A DNA stretch of 64,000 nucleotides from Nocardia altamirensis NBRC 108246 (GTDB lineage: Bacteria > Actinomycetota > Actinomycetes > Mycobacteriales > Mycobacteriaceae): assembly GCF_001612685.1 (NCBI RefSeq), contig NZ_BDAY01000017.1, positions 1-64,000 of the forward strand, written 5' to 3'. Below the pieces are notes generated by a model, which saw nothing but the letters and a program-made list of their open reading frames with translations, made no database searches and was not told the origin of the DNA. Of this stretch, positions 35,501 to 47,500 are shown one piece after another (position 1 is the first letter of the stretch; each line of letters starts with the position of its first letter). The translations under genes and the position numbers were made by a program.

Positions 35501-38500
35501 CCGTTTCACCGACTGCACCTGCCCCGAGTCCGGCGAGCCGGTAGTGCCGCCGTCCTCGACGGCTTCGCGGGCCAGCCGGACGAGCCGATCGTGCAGCACC
35601 CGCTGCGGTTCGGTGGCCCGATCGCCGAGGAGGTGCACCGCAGCCCCGGCTTCGGCGTATGCCTCGCCCAGCTCGAGCACCCGACGCACCGGCTGCGGAC
35701 GCACCTCGCCCGGCTGGAGCTCCCGAAGCGGCTCGAAGCTGTAGCCGCTGAGCCCGTCGTGCAGCCACTGGTAGAAGCGATCGCTGTCGATGGTCGACTT
35801 GCCCGCGCCGTACGCCTCGATCAATTCCCGCATGGCTCCGGCGTTTATCGCCCGCACGCCCTCCGGCGTCAGGTCGGTCGCCTTCGCGAAGATGTTGTGC
35901 ACCGTGTGGTACATCTCGTGCACCGCGACGCTGTACATCGGTCGATCGGGCAGGCCGACCAGGTAGCGATCCGCGATCTCCGCGGTGACGTGGTTGCGGA
36001 AGAGTTCCGGGTTGACCGCGTACCGCTCGTTCAGTGTGACCGAGATCGTGAAGGGCTTGCCGTTGTCGAAGCCCGTGCTGGTTTCCGCCAGGGTGCCCTC
36101 GGACAGTGGGCCGATTCTGATGGCCTCGATATCGATGTCGGGATGCTCGCGCCACACGTCCCGAACAGCGGCGGCGAACTCCCGCACCATCTCGCGATCG
36201 ACACCGGGGATGTCGAAACCGTAATGGTCGATGCCGAATTCGTCGCGCAGTGCGTCACCGATCGCCGTCCGCTCAGCGATCGCTGCCTGATCCTCGATGA
36301 CCGGCAGGTCCGGATCGTGCGGCGGCCTGTCGTACCAGATCTCGGCCTGCTCGACGAGCATCCGATGCAGTACCTGCTGCGCCGGTGTCGCCGAGAACGG
36401 ATCGTCGACGACCGCCTTGAACGCCTGCACCAGCGCATCCGGCGGTTCGAAAGCGCCACGTGGATCGCGGCAGTCCGGGAACTCCCTGTCCAACCAGCGT
36501 TCGAACGCGGTCTCGTTCGCTCGCCGATGGACGGCCTCGAAATGCTCGCGCAACGCGCCCATTGCCTCGACCTCGGCCCGCCAGCGGCCACCGATGACCA
36601 TCGCATCGCCGTACCCGACCACCACCGCGTCGTTGACGGCGCCGTCCGGCAGGCTCGGGTCGGTGAGCAACCGCTCGTTCAGGACGAGCCATTTGGCGTA
36701 CACCGTCCCCGGCTGCAGATCCTCCGAGTAGCCGGGCACCGCCCCCGCGGCCTCGTCCCAGCTCAGCTTCTCGAGCTTGACACCGTGCAGATCCAGTTTC
36801 GGGTACTCCGACTGCATCAAGAGCACCGCCTGCCCGAGCTCGACGACGCGCTCACCGATCACACCAGGAACGTCGAACCCACCGATGTCGAAGCCCGCGT
36901 TCTCCAGCATCGTCTGAACGGCCCGCGCTTCCGCGGAGCCATCAGGCACCGCGCGATCCGCACCGGCAGCAGGCGCTTCCTCCGCCGCTCGATTCGCCAC
37001 GCCGTCGTGGTCAGGTCCACGGATCTCGGACCGCTGCGTCAGGCCGTCGCCGCGACCGTGTCTGGTGTCGAAACCCGATCGGGTGAGCTGGTTCAGGTGC
37101 GCGGCAACCGCACGCTGAGCCGCCGTCGCCCGCTCCGGTGCGAGGTGCACGGCCGTCGCCGCATCGGCGTACGCCTCAGGCAGATAGAGATCGCCGTTGG
37201 TATCGAAGCTGTACTCGTTGAGCTCGGACAGTAGCCACTCGTTGAACCGGGCCTTGTCGATCGGTCCTCGGTGTGACTCGCCGTAAGTGTTCAGCAATGC
37301 CCGGGTGAGGGCGTCGGTTGCCACTCGTATGCCCGCGGGGGACTCTCGGTATCCGGTGCTGGCGTGTACCGCGTGCATCATCTCGTGCACCGCGACGCTG
37401 TAGGCGGGCCGATCGGGTTGTGCGGCGGCAAAACCCGACTCCACCTTTTCCGCCAGATGCTGGCGCAGCAGTTCGGGATTGGTCATGAACCGCTCGTTCA
37501 GCACGATCTCGTGCACGTACTGCGAGACGCCACGGCGGAACTCGGGCACCGACTGCGCGAAGGTGTGCTCCTCCCCGAGCACGGCGACCCGAATGGTGCG
37601 GACCTCCGCGTCGGGATACCGCGCATGCACCTCGCGCACGGCCGCCGCCACCTGCCTGGCGCTGTCCAGATCGACGCCGGGCAGCTCGAAACCGCGGACG
37701 TCGATGCCGAATTCGTCGCGCAGGCCGTTCGCGATCTCGATCCGTTCCAGGACGTGCTCTGCGCCGATGTCCTGCCCGACGACGTACGGATCGCCGTCTG
37801 CCCACTTCTCGGCTTGTTCGAGCAGCACATCACGGAGGACCTGCTTGCCGGGGGTGAGCCGCGCCGGGTCGGTCTCGGCGGTGACGAACGATTCGACGAG
37901 CGCGGTGCGCGGATCGAGCTCACCTGCCTTGGTGAACGACGCGGCGTCGAATTGTGCACGCAGCCATTGCCGGTAGCCCGGCTCGTGGAATCCGGCGTTG
38001 GTGTCCGCATAGTGCTGACGCAGTTCGGGCAACGCGAGACCCTCGGCGCGCCACCGGCCGGTGAGCACCAGCGCATCGCCGAAGGCGCGAGTGGCTTCCT
38101 CGCGCATCCGCCCTGGCGGCAGCGCGGCGTCGAGAGCGAGGCGCCTGCTGACGATCAGTTCGTCGGCGAATACCGCACCACCGACGAGATCGCGGTAGCT
38201 GTACACCGCTTCGGCGTCCTTGCCGCCGGACATGAGGGTCACCTCACGCAACGCCACCTCGGGATGCGCCGACATCAACTCGTGCACTGTCGTGGCGAAC
38301 TCGCGCGCCGCCTCGGGCCTGGTGCCATCGAAACCGCGCGTCTCGACCCCGTGCATCCGGGTGAGTTCCTTGGCGACTTCCTTGCTACTGCCGAACTCGC
38401 TTGCATCCCAACGCTGTTCGTCGCGTGGCGGACCATTGCCAGGCGGGTCGCCGTGGCCGGGTCGCGCACCGATCCTGGTCTCCGGGCGATCCGTGCCAGG

Positions 38501-41500
38501 CACTGCGGCGGATTCCCTGCCGTGCAGCGGATGTTCGGCCTGCCCGTCGGGGCGGAACACGATGCCGTACACCCCGGCCACATCCGCGGGGCGCACACCC
38601 CACGGATACGCGTACTCGTATACCACGTCACCGATCCGCTCGTGCACCATCACGTCGACACCCGTGCGGAACATGACTATCGCGTGCGCGCCGACTTCGC
38701 CGGTCACACCGCGGAATTCGATCGCACCGAGCACGGTGTCACCGGTGTCCTTGACATGGGTCGCCATCGCGTCCAACGACTCGAAGCCATCAGGATGCCA
38801 GTCGGCGCTCGCCGCGTTCACGAGCTCCGTCCCGTCCACCCCGCGCGCCTTGAGCTCCGCGGTCTCGGCCATCGGCCGGATGTTGTCGTTGCCGGTGATC
38901 TCCCGTGTGAACGACAATGCCTCCGGCACACAGTTTTTCGGCCCGTCTCCGGTGACATGCGCCCGCGCGAATATCCCGTCCGGTCGCTCGAACGCCGTCG
39001 CGCCGCCGTCACCCTCCCTGGCCGACGGCTCGGCACCGTGCGACCACGCCTTCGACAGCGGGCCCGACTCCGGCGGTGACACGGGCTTCGCCTCCGGCGG
39101 GATCGGCGTCGCACCGGTTCCGGTATGCGTACCGTCGGTGCGGGGTGCGGGTGTTTCCTCCCCGGCAGGTTTGGTTGCACTGCCACCGGCTTCGGGGCGC
39201 GGCGGCGCAGGTGCGAACGCCGGCGCCTTCCGCTGCGGTGATCCAGGTCCGGAACGCTCGGCCTGAGGATGTTCGACCGCCATGAACTGGCCGATGCTGC
39301 GCAATGCCGTCCGCTCGATGCCACGCACCGCGGTGTCCGTGATGCGCAGCGCCGCAGCGGTTTCCTCGACAGACTTACCAAGCCAGTGGCGCAACAGAAT
39401 CAGCCGACCGCGGTCCTTGGGCTGCACCGCGAGTGCCCGCTGCACATCGGCTGGAGTCGCCTCGGCCATCGCCCGCCCGAGCGGGCTCTTCTCCGGCACA
39501 CCCGCGACGGCGAGCACGCCGTCGCGAAGCGAATCCAGGAACCGCTGGACGCGTGGGTCCCCGACCGCGGACCGCTCGATCCGAGCGGGTTCGACGGGCG
39601 CGGCCTCGGCCGATTCCTTCAGCGGTGGACGCCCTGCGGCTTCCCATTCGGCTTTGGCACGCTCGGCAGCCATATTCTGCTCGCGCGCACGCAGATCGGC
39701 GTCCCGCTCGAGTCCGGCACGCAACGCGGCTTCCCGCTCCGCGGCCTTTCGAACAGCGGCTTCCTTGTCGAGCCGAGCGCGTTCGGCGACTTCCTGCTTG
39801 GCGCCGTCCCGCTCGGTGGCCTGCTGTTCGGTCAGCTCTCGCTCGACAGGCTCAGGCCTGGCACCTGCCACCGCTTCCCGATCGACGCGAGGCCGCCCGG
39901 CGATGTCGGGCTCAGGTCGGGCGCCGTTGCCCCGACCATGTTCGGCCACAACGCCATCGGCAACCGTGTGCAGCCATTCGTTGAACTTGTTTTCGCCGAT
40001 CGAGTGCAGGTTCTCGGCGGCGCGATCGAAGGTCTTGGCGGTGAGCTCGTCGACGACCGCGCGATCGGGCACCGCGGTGGCGATCCGCTCGCGGATCGCG
40101 TTCTCGTGCAGTGCGCGCAGCAAACCGGTCGCGCGCGGGTCGCCGGCCTGCGCGGCGCGGACGGTTTCCGGGAAGGCCACGTCGGCGATCTTCTTCAAGC
40201 CGTTGCGATACAGTTCGCCCACCGCATGGGCGGACCGGGCCTTCCCCTCGGCCCTGCTCATCTCGGCCGCCGCCTCGGGGATCGAATACCGCTCCAGCGC
40301 AATCAGTTCCACGGCCCGACGCTGTCCTTGGCCGAGCTGGTCGATGGCACTGCGGAGGCGGGGCTCGTTCTGCCCCACCGCGATATCGAGCAGTTCGCGT
40401 CGCTGCGACGTGGTGAACGAGCTGGTGTCGGTGCTTAGCCGACCGCCGGGTTCGGCCACTCCGGGGAGCAGCTCGGCCAGTCGGCGGGCAGTGCGGTAGC
40501 CGAGGCTTTCGACCGTCTGCGCGGTGCGGTTGGTCTGTTGCGCAATCTCTTCGGGTGACTTCCCGTCCAGGTAGCGCATCGTGGCATAGTCGCGGAACGC
40601 ACCGTCCAGCCTGCCGATCGCGCGTTCCAGTGCGGGCCGGTCGTTACGCAGCGCGGCCTCGACGACCCGGTCCGGCACGACACCGGCGATATGGCCGCCC
40701 GGCTCGCCCGCGACCGCGAGTAGGTCGGTCAGATGGTGCACCGTCCTGCCGCGCAGCAACCACACGGCCCGCTCGTCCTTGCCGGTATGTGCCACGATGT
40801 CGGCGGTCGACAGGTTCTCCTCGAAATGCCAGGTGAAGAACTTGCGCTCCTCGGCGGTGAGCCGGGGCAGCGCGGCGTTCAACCTGGGATCCTCGGCGCG
40901 ATAAGCATTTTCGAGTTCGGCGATCAGTGTGTTCGGATTCGATCGCCCGGTGAACTCGCGCGTCCCGGTCAGCAAGTCGACCACGTGCTGGAACGCCGCT
41001 ATACGCTGACCGCGCAGATGCGCCTGCGAGCGCCCGTTCTCCTCGGCGTACTGCGCGATGGTCTTGTCCTCGAACAGCAGCGCCTCGGCCAGTTCCCGCT
41101 GCCTGCGTGGCAATTCGTGAATCGCATCGAACACCTTGGGATCCGTCCCGGACATCGCGGTGCGAATCAGCTGCTCATTGGCCGACATTCGGGGACTCGA
41201 CGGCGGCACGGCAGAGTCGTGCGGCAGCTCACCGAGCCGAGTCGACGACCGGTCGCTGCCGGACTGGAGCGTACGGTCTGTCTCGCCTGCCGAGCGCCGG
41301 GCCAGCGGCAGCGGGTCGCCCTCCCCCGGCCGCTGCTCAGGATCGTCCCGGAACCGTTCGCCCGCTTCGCTTCTCGGTTCGCCGTCGAGCCGGGTCAGCG
41401 ATCGCAGGTGGTCGTAGAGGACCCGCTGCGCCGGGGTCAGCCGCTCTTCGCCACCGACGATCGCAGCCGTGCCCGCGTCGGCGTAGGCCTCGGTCAACCG

Positions 41501-44500
41501 GAGATGGTCACCATCGCGGTAGAAGCTGTTGTCGGGCAACTCCTGACGCAGCCACAGCTGGAACTCGCCGGTGTCGTGCAGGCCGGGGAATTTCTCGAAG
41601 AACTTCTGGGCCAGCAGATCCAGCACCTCGTTACGCGCCGCCTGCTGCCCCTCGGCTGATCTGTCGAACCCGGTGCTGACGTGCAGTCCGTGCATCAGCT
41701 CGTGCACCAGGGTGCTGTACGCGGGACGTTCCCAGTCGCCGACGATGAGCCGCGACTTCACATCCTCGGCCATGTGCTGCTCGAACAGCTCCGGCTGGAT
41801 CAGGTACCGCTCGTTCAGCACGATCTCCCGAACCCGTAGCGATCGTCCGTGCGCGTCGAATACCGGCCGGGTGTCGGCGAAGCGCCCCTCCGCCAGCGGA
41901 GCGATCCGGATCTGCCGCACATCGATATTGGGATGCCGTTCGAGCACGTCCCGGATCGCCGATTCCAGCTGCCGCGCGGTCTGCGCGTCGACGGCCGGGA
42001 TATCGAGGCCGACCAGCTCGATCCCGTACCGCTCCTGGATCGCGGTCACGATCTCGCGCTTGTCCTGCGCCCACTCCCGGTTCTCGCCGACCTCGATGAC
42101 GTAAGGGTCACCGCCACGCCACTTCTCGGCCTGCTCGACCAGCACATCGTGCAGAATCCGCTGCCCCACCGAGGTGACCGTGTCACTCTTGACCGCAACG
42201 AACGCTTCCTGGAGCGCCAGCGGCGACACCATGCGGCCTCGGTCGTCGTAGCAGCGTGGGTCGAACTGCTCGCGCACCCAGGCCAGGAAATCCCTCGGCA
42301 CGCCGCCGTTGTCTTGGAAATGCCGGTACAGCGCCACCTCGGCGGCCACCTCGGCGCGCCAGCGGCCCGCCTGCGCGAGGGCAGCGGCGTATTCGCGAAC
42401 GACGGCGTTGTAGACCGTGCCAGGCGGCAGGTTCGGGTCACTGGCCAGTCGCTCGCTCAGTGAGATCTTCTCGGTCCACACGGGACTGGTCCGTGACTTC
42501 GCCGGGTTGTCGTTGAACCCGAGCACCGCCTTGGCATCGGTGTCGAGCTTGGTGATATCGACTTGGCGCAGCGGCACATACGGGTGCTCACGCGTCAGAT
42601 CATGGATCGCCTGGGTGAGCTCGCGGACGTTCTCGAGATGCCCCCTCTCGAAGAAGAACCCGTCGATGTTGTGCTGGTAGTACAGCTCATCGACCAGCTC
42701 GAACGTGGTGTCGTGATCCCATGCACTCCAGGGCATTTCGTCGCGGAAGCCACCGTCGCCCGGTTCCTCGCCGGATCTCGCAGAGCCACGCAAGTCGCCC
42801 TCATCCGGCGAGAAGGGGAACAACGACCGCTGCACCGCACGCTCGGCGTCGGCGTGCCGCACCGCCAGATCGCGCAGCACCCGCTCGCCCGCGGTGAGGT
42901 TCTCCCCCTTGTGCACTCCCGCGGCGAACGCCTCGGGCACCGCCTCCTTGGGATTGAAAACACCCTTCTTGTCGAAGCAGTACTCGGTGAACTGGGTGTG
43001 CAGCCAGGCCTGGTACTCCGCCTCGGTGGTCTTGCCCCGATTCGCCAAGAAGTGTTGGCGCAGTGCGGCTTCGGCCTCATGGGTGGCGGTCAGTCGGCCG
43101 GTATTCACTAGCGCGTGCCCGAATTCGTGCACCAGCACGCCGTATACCGGCCTGCCCGGCGGACCGACCATGTGCCCTGCGGCCACGTCCGCTTGCCACA
43201 TGCGGGCCAGCTCGCGCGGTTTGGTGGCCAGCTCGATGTTGAAGACGATCTCGGCGGTCCGCACCCTGCCGCCGTGAATGACCGCTACCGTCTCGGCGTA
43301 CACACCCTCGTCGAGCCGTCCGAGCCTGATCCGATCCGGCTTGTAATCCGTGCGTAGCGCCAGCATTTCATCGATCGTCCTGGCGAATTCCACTGCGGTC
43401 GAAACCTCGACCCGAGAATCGAAGCCGACCATCTCGATGCGGTGCTTCGCGGACACCGCATCGGCGACCTCCTGCGCGGTGCGGTAATCCGCAGGATCCC
43501 AGGCGGTTTCGTGCTCGCTACGGACCGGCTCGGCGGCAGGCGCCTCGCGCTCGCGCACGGTGGGCTCCGTCGTGGCAGGACGGTCCTCGAACAACCTGTC
43601 GAAGTAGGCGGCGATCTCGGCGTCGCGTTCCTGCGGCATGCTGGCGGGACCAGCGTCGAATTCCGTCTGCTCCCTGGCCATCCGATGGTGGTCGTACCGC
43701 TGGAAGTCCTCGGCCGGGATCAGCCCCTCGTCGAAGAGTCGCTGCAGCGCACGGTCATTGGACTCCGCACTCGGCCAATAGTGGCCGCTGCCGTCGTCCA
43801 TCGCGATCAGCTTGCCCGCCACCGCTTCCAGCGAGCCGGCGGCCGCTACCCGGTCGCCGGCGAGGAACGACGAATGGTGCAGGCGCCGACCTGTGGACTC
43901 GGTCTCCGCGTAGACATTCCCGCTGTCGTCCATCACGAACATAACCCGGCTCGAATGGCCCTCCGCGCCGGGGAATTCGGACGAGTCGAAGAGCTTGCCA
44001 TCTCGAGCGCGGTAGAGCCTGCCATCGGGACCGACTACCAGCCGATGCGCTTCCCGCTCCGCCTCGCTCATGTAGAGCACCCGCTCCAGGAACGGCTTGC
44101 TCGGATCGGCCTCGCCCCGATAGTCGTCGCGCAGGCCGTGGTTCGCGGGCACGTCGTGTCCGGAGCGAGCGGGCGGGATCAGCTCGGGCGGGAGATCCCG
44201 CGGCACCGCGCGCCAATATCCGTCGAAGTCGGACCAATAGGTGACCTCGGCGCCACGCCATGGCCCGGATTCCACCGTCGCGTGCCAGAGGTCTGGCGCG
44301 TCGATCGTGGTGAGCCGCACCTGATCCTGCGCATCGACACGGGCCGAAACGTAGTCGATCCGCGCGCCCGGCTGCACCAGTACGGCACGGAGCTCGGGAA
44401 CCCGATCCACCGCCTCGCTGAGGGCCGAGTCGTGCCCGATGCCCTCCCACTCGATGACGATCACCCGTGGCCGTTCGCCCTCGACCAGTCCGATCCGCGA

Positions 44501-47500
44501 GTTGACCGCCCGGCCACCCGCCTGCGCGATGTGTTCGCGTGCCGCGGTCGTGAGATCGCCTTCGAAGGCGAAGTTCGAGCTCTCCCACGACAAATCCATC
44601 GGCCGCTTGCCGGGCTGGCGCACTTCGTCCGGCGCGGGATGACCACCGACGCGGGAGCCGGACTCGGCGCGGTCCCGACTATGCGGCTGGGATTCGGCCG
44701 CCGGCTCCGGCTTCGCCGCCACCTCCACCGGAGGCTCGTGCGCGCCGGCCCGCGTCATCACCGCGTCGTCGGCGGGCCTGCCCGAGTTCTCATCCATTTC
44801 GAAGTAGACCGATTTGGCTTCGGTGACGTCATCGGCCGACGTGGGACGCGCCTCGCCGTCGTCGATGTGATGCCAGCCGGACCGATGCGCCCGTTCGCGC
44901 AGCAACGCCAGGCCCCGCTTGCCGTCGCCCTCGACCGGCAGTTGCCGGCTGCGGTCGGTCACTTCGACGCTGAGCAGTCGCGACCCGACCGGCCCGGTCA
45001 CCTCGGCGACCAGCGATCCGTCGCCGCCGGTGTGCTCGCGCACATTGGTGACGAGCTCCGAAGCCAGCAGTGCCGCATCGTCGACCTGCACCCGCGCCTG
45101 GTCCTCCCAGCCGTGCATCAACGCGCGCACCTGCTCCGCTGCGCGCGCGGCCGCCTGCGGATCCCCCTGCCGCACCGGCAGTTCCAGATGTATCCCCCGA
45201 GCCCGGCCTGCCCCGCTCACCTCGACCGTGGTGTGCAGACCGTCGCCGCCGAGCACCGTGACCCGCACCCGCCCGCTGCTGGTCTGATCGGCAATCACCC
45301 GGCCGCCCGCCTCGGAACGCAGTGCGTTCCCGACGATCTCCGACACCGCGGGCGCCGTCCGGCCGACCCCGGCCCCCGCCAACATGTCCCGCACGTGTCC
45401 GGTCGCCACCGCGATATCGGCAGGCGCACCGGTGGCAACAGTCACGTCGATCCGGCCATCGACAACGGGGCTCCGGGTCACCCCCTCCGCGTCGCGAGGT
45501 GACGCCGCGGGATCCTGTCGCGACTCCGCACGACCCGACACAGTCTCGCCCTCGCGCGCGGGCTCGGCACGGCCACCGACTTCCCTGGTGCTGGGCTCGC
45601 CGCCGAGAACGTAGGTGAGCTGCAGCGAGTTTCGTTCCATGAGTCGCACGCCGAGCTCGGTATTGTCGCCGCGCAGCGAGAGGACCTTGTACGGCGTCGG
45701 GTAGGCCGAATACGGTTCGTTGAATTCCTTGCGCAACTCGTCGAGCCGCTGCCGGTCGGCGGGCGTCGTCGCAGGATCCTTGTGGACCGTGTCCATCCGC
45801 TCGAACAGGTTTTTGAGCGAGGTCCGTAGCCGATCCGGTGCCGGGTGCCAATCGAAGTCCATGCGCGGCCACATCAACGCGCCGTCTTCCAGACCGGTCA
45901 GCAGCTCGACTCGGTGCACGCCGGAACGCTCGAGGTAGCCGACCAGCGGGGTGAGCAGCTCGCGCAGGAATCCTTGCCCGCGAGCGCCTTCTATGAGTTG
46001 GATCCGGTCGAGGAACATCAACATGCGACCGTGCGGATCACGCCCCAACCCGAAGTTGACGTCGCCGACTCGGCCGTACTCGTCGCGCACGGCGCAGTAC
46101 ATGCGCAGCGCGTTCGGCGACTCGCCGGAATTGAAGTAGTACTCGGCGCGCTCGACCTCGAGGTGGAACGGATCGAACTTCTTGCCCATCCACCCCTTGA
46201 GCTGCTCCGTCAAGCGAGCGTTGTGCCCCACCGGGTCGGCCTCGATATTCGGCACATCGAGCAGCTCGCGCAGCGTCGGCATCGACGAAAGGTCCACCGG
46301 CGACTCCCTGCGGCCGATGGCCGCCAGGTCGTTCGGCGCGGTACCCGACGGACGCCGATATTCGGGTTCCGGCGGAATCGTTTCTCGCGCAGGAGGTTCC
46401 GTGACCCGCGGCACGGGTTCGGCGGTCGCCTCCTGCATGGCGGCCCGATCTTCCGGCGACAGCATCGCGAGTATGTCGTCGGTCAGGAAATCTGCAGGGT
46501 CGGGTTCCGGGCGCTCCTCGCGCCTGGTGCCGGTCGCCGGTGGTTTCTCCTCGATCGTGAACCAGACCGTCTTGCGGAACTCGCCGGACTCGTGCACGAC
46601 GACACCGGACTCGTCGGCGAGCTGATTCCGGAACGTGGTGCCGCGCCCCGACTCTGCCTCCACGCCTGCGGCACGTTCCCTCGGCACCTGCGGACTGTGG
46701 TCGGAGATCTCGACCCGCAACGTCCGGTTCGGCGCCTGGCCGGTCACGGTCGCTTCGAACAACCCGTCGGTGCGGGCGTGCCGTGGCACGTTCCCGACCA
46801 ATTCCGAGGTCAGCAAGACCGCGTCGTCGACCTGGCCCTCGTTGGCCCAGTCGCGCATCAGATCCCGCACCGCTTGCCGCGATTCGGCCCCCGCCCTCGA
46901 CTCGCCCTCGATGATCGGCACGGTCGCGGAGCGTCCCTCGTCCGCGGCGCTGCCTCGACCAGCAGGCTCCGAATGCCCTTCCCGCACTCCGTCTTCCGCT
47001 GCCCGCTCGCCCTGCTGCCCCGCGGTCGCGTTCTCGCGACGCTCGCGCAGGTCGGCGACGACCGTCTCACCGAAGTCGTGCAGCGGCACGGTGCGATCGT
47101 TGCGCCCGGTCAGTTCCAGTCCGCGCATACCGGTGCGGAAGTCCTGATCCCAGAACGGATAGACGGTGAGTTCGGCGGTCTCCTCGCCGAACCGCACCTG
47201 GACGACAGAGCCTTCCAGGTTGACCTGCAACCCATGTAGTCGCCCGTGATTGATGCGGCCCGCGTGGCGCAGCCCCTGGTCGATATGGTCCGCCGCGACC
47301 TCGGGACGCAGGCCGTGCGGATTGAGGTCGGCGAGTGCCTTGGCCAACTGCGGGATCCGGCGCGAGCCGATCGCGATCGCCACCTCGTCCGCGACGTGCA
47401 CGGGCACATGTCGAATCGGCTCGATCGCGGCACGCAGCCACGCGGGCGGCTTGTTCGCCTCGGTCAGCTCGAACACCTGCTCGCCGACGGTCCCGCGCAA

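Noticed and set aside
32129..37234. 1,701-codon plus-strand open frame inside the giant gene
   Set aside because: The translation is low-complexity, rich in Arg/His/Val/Gln, with no family resemblance. It is the expected antisense shadow of a GC-rich coding frame. The minus-strand frame has many recognisable motifs.
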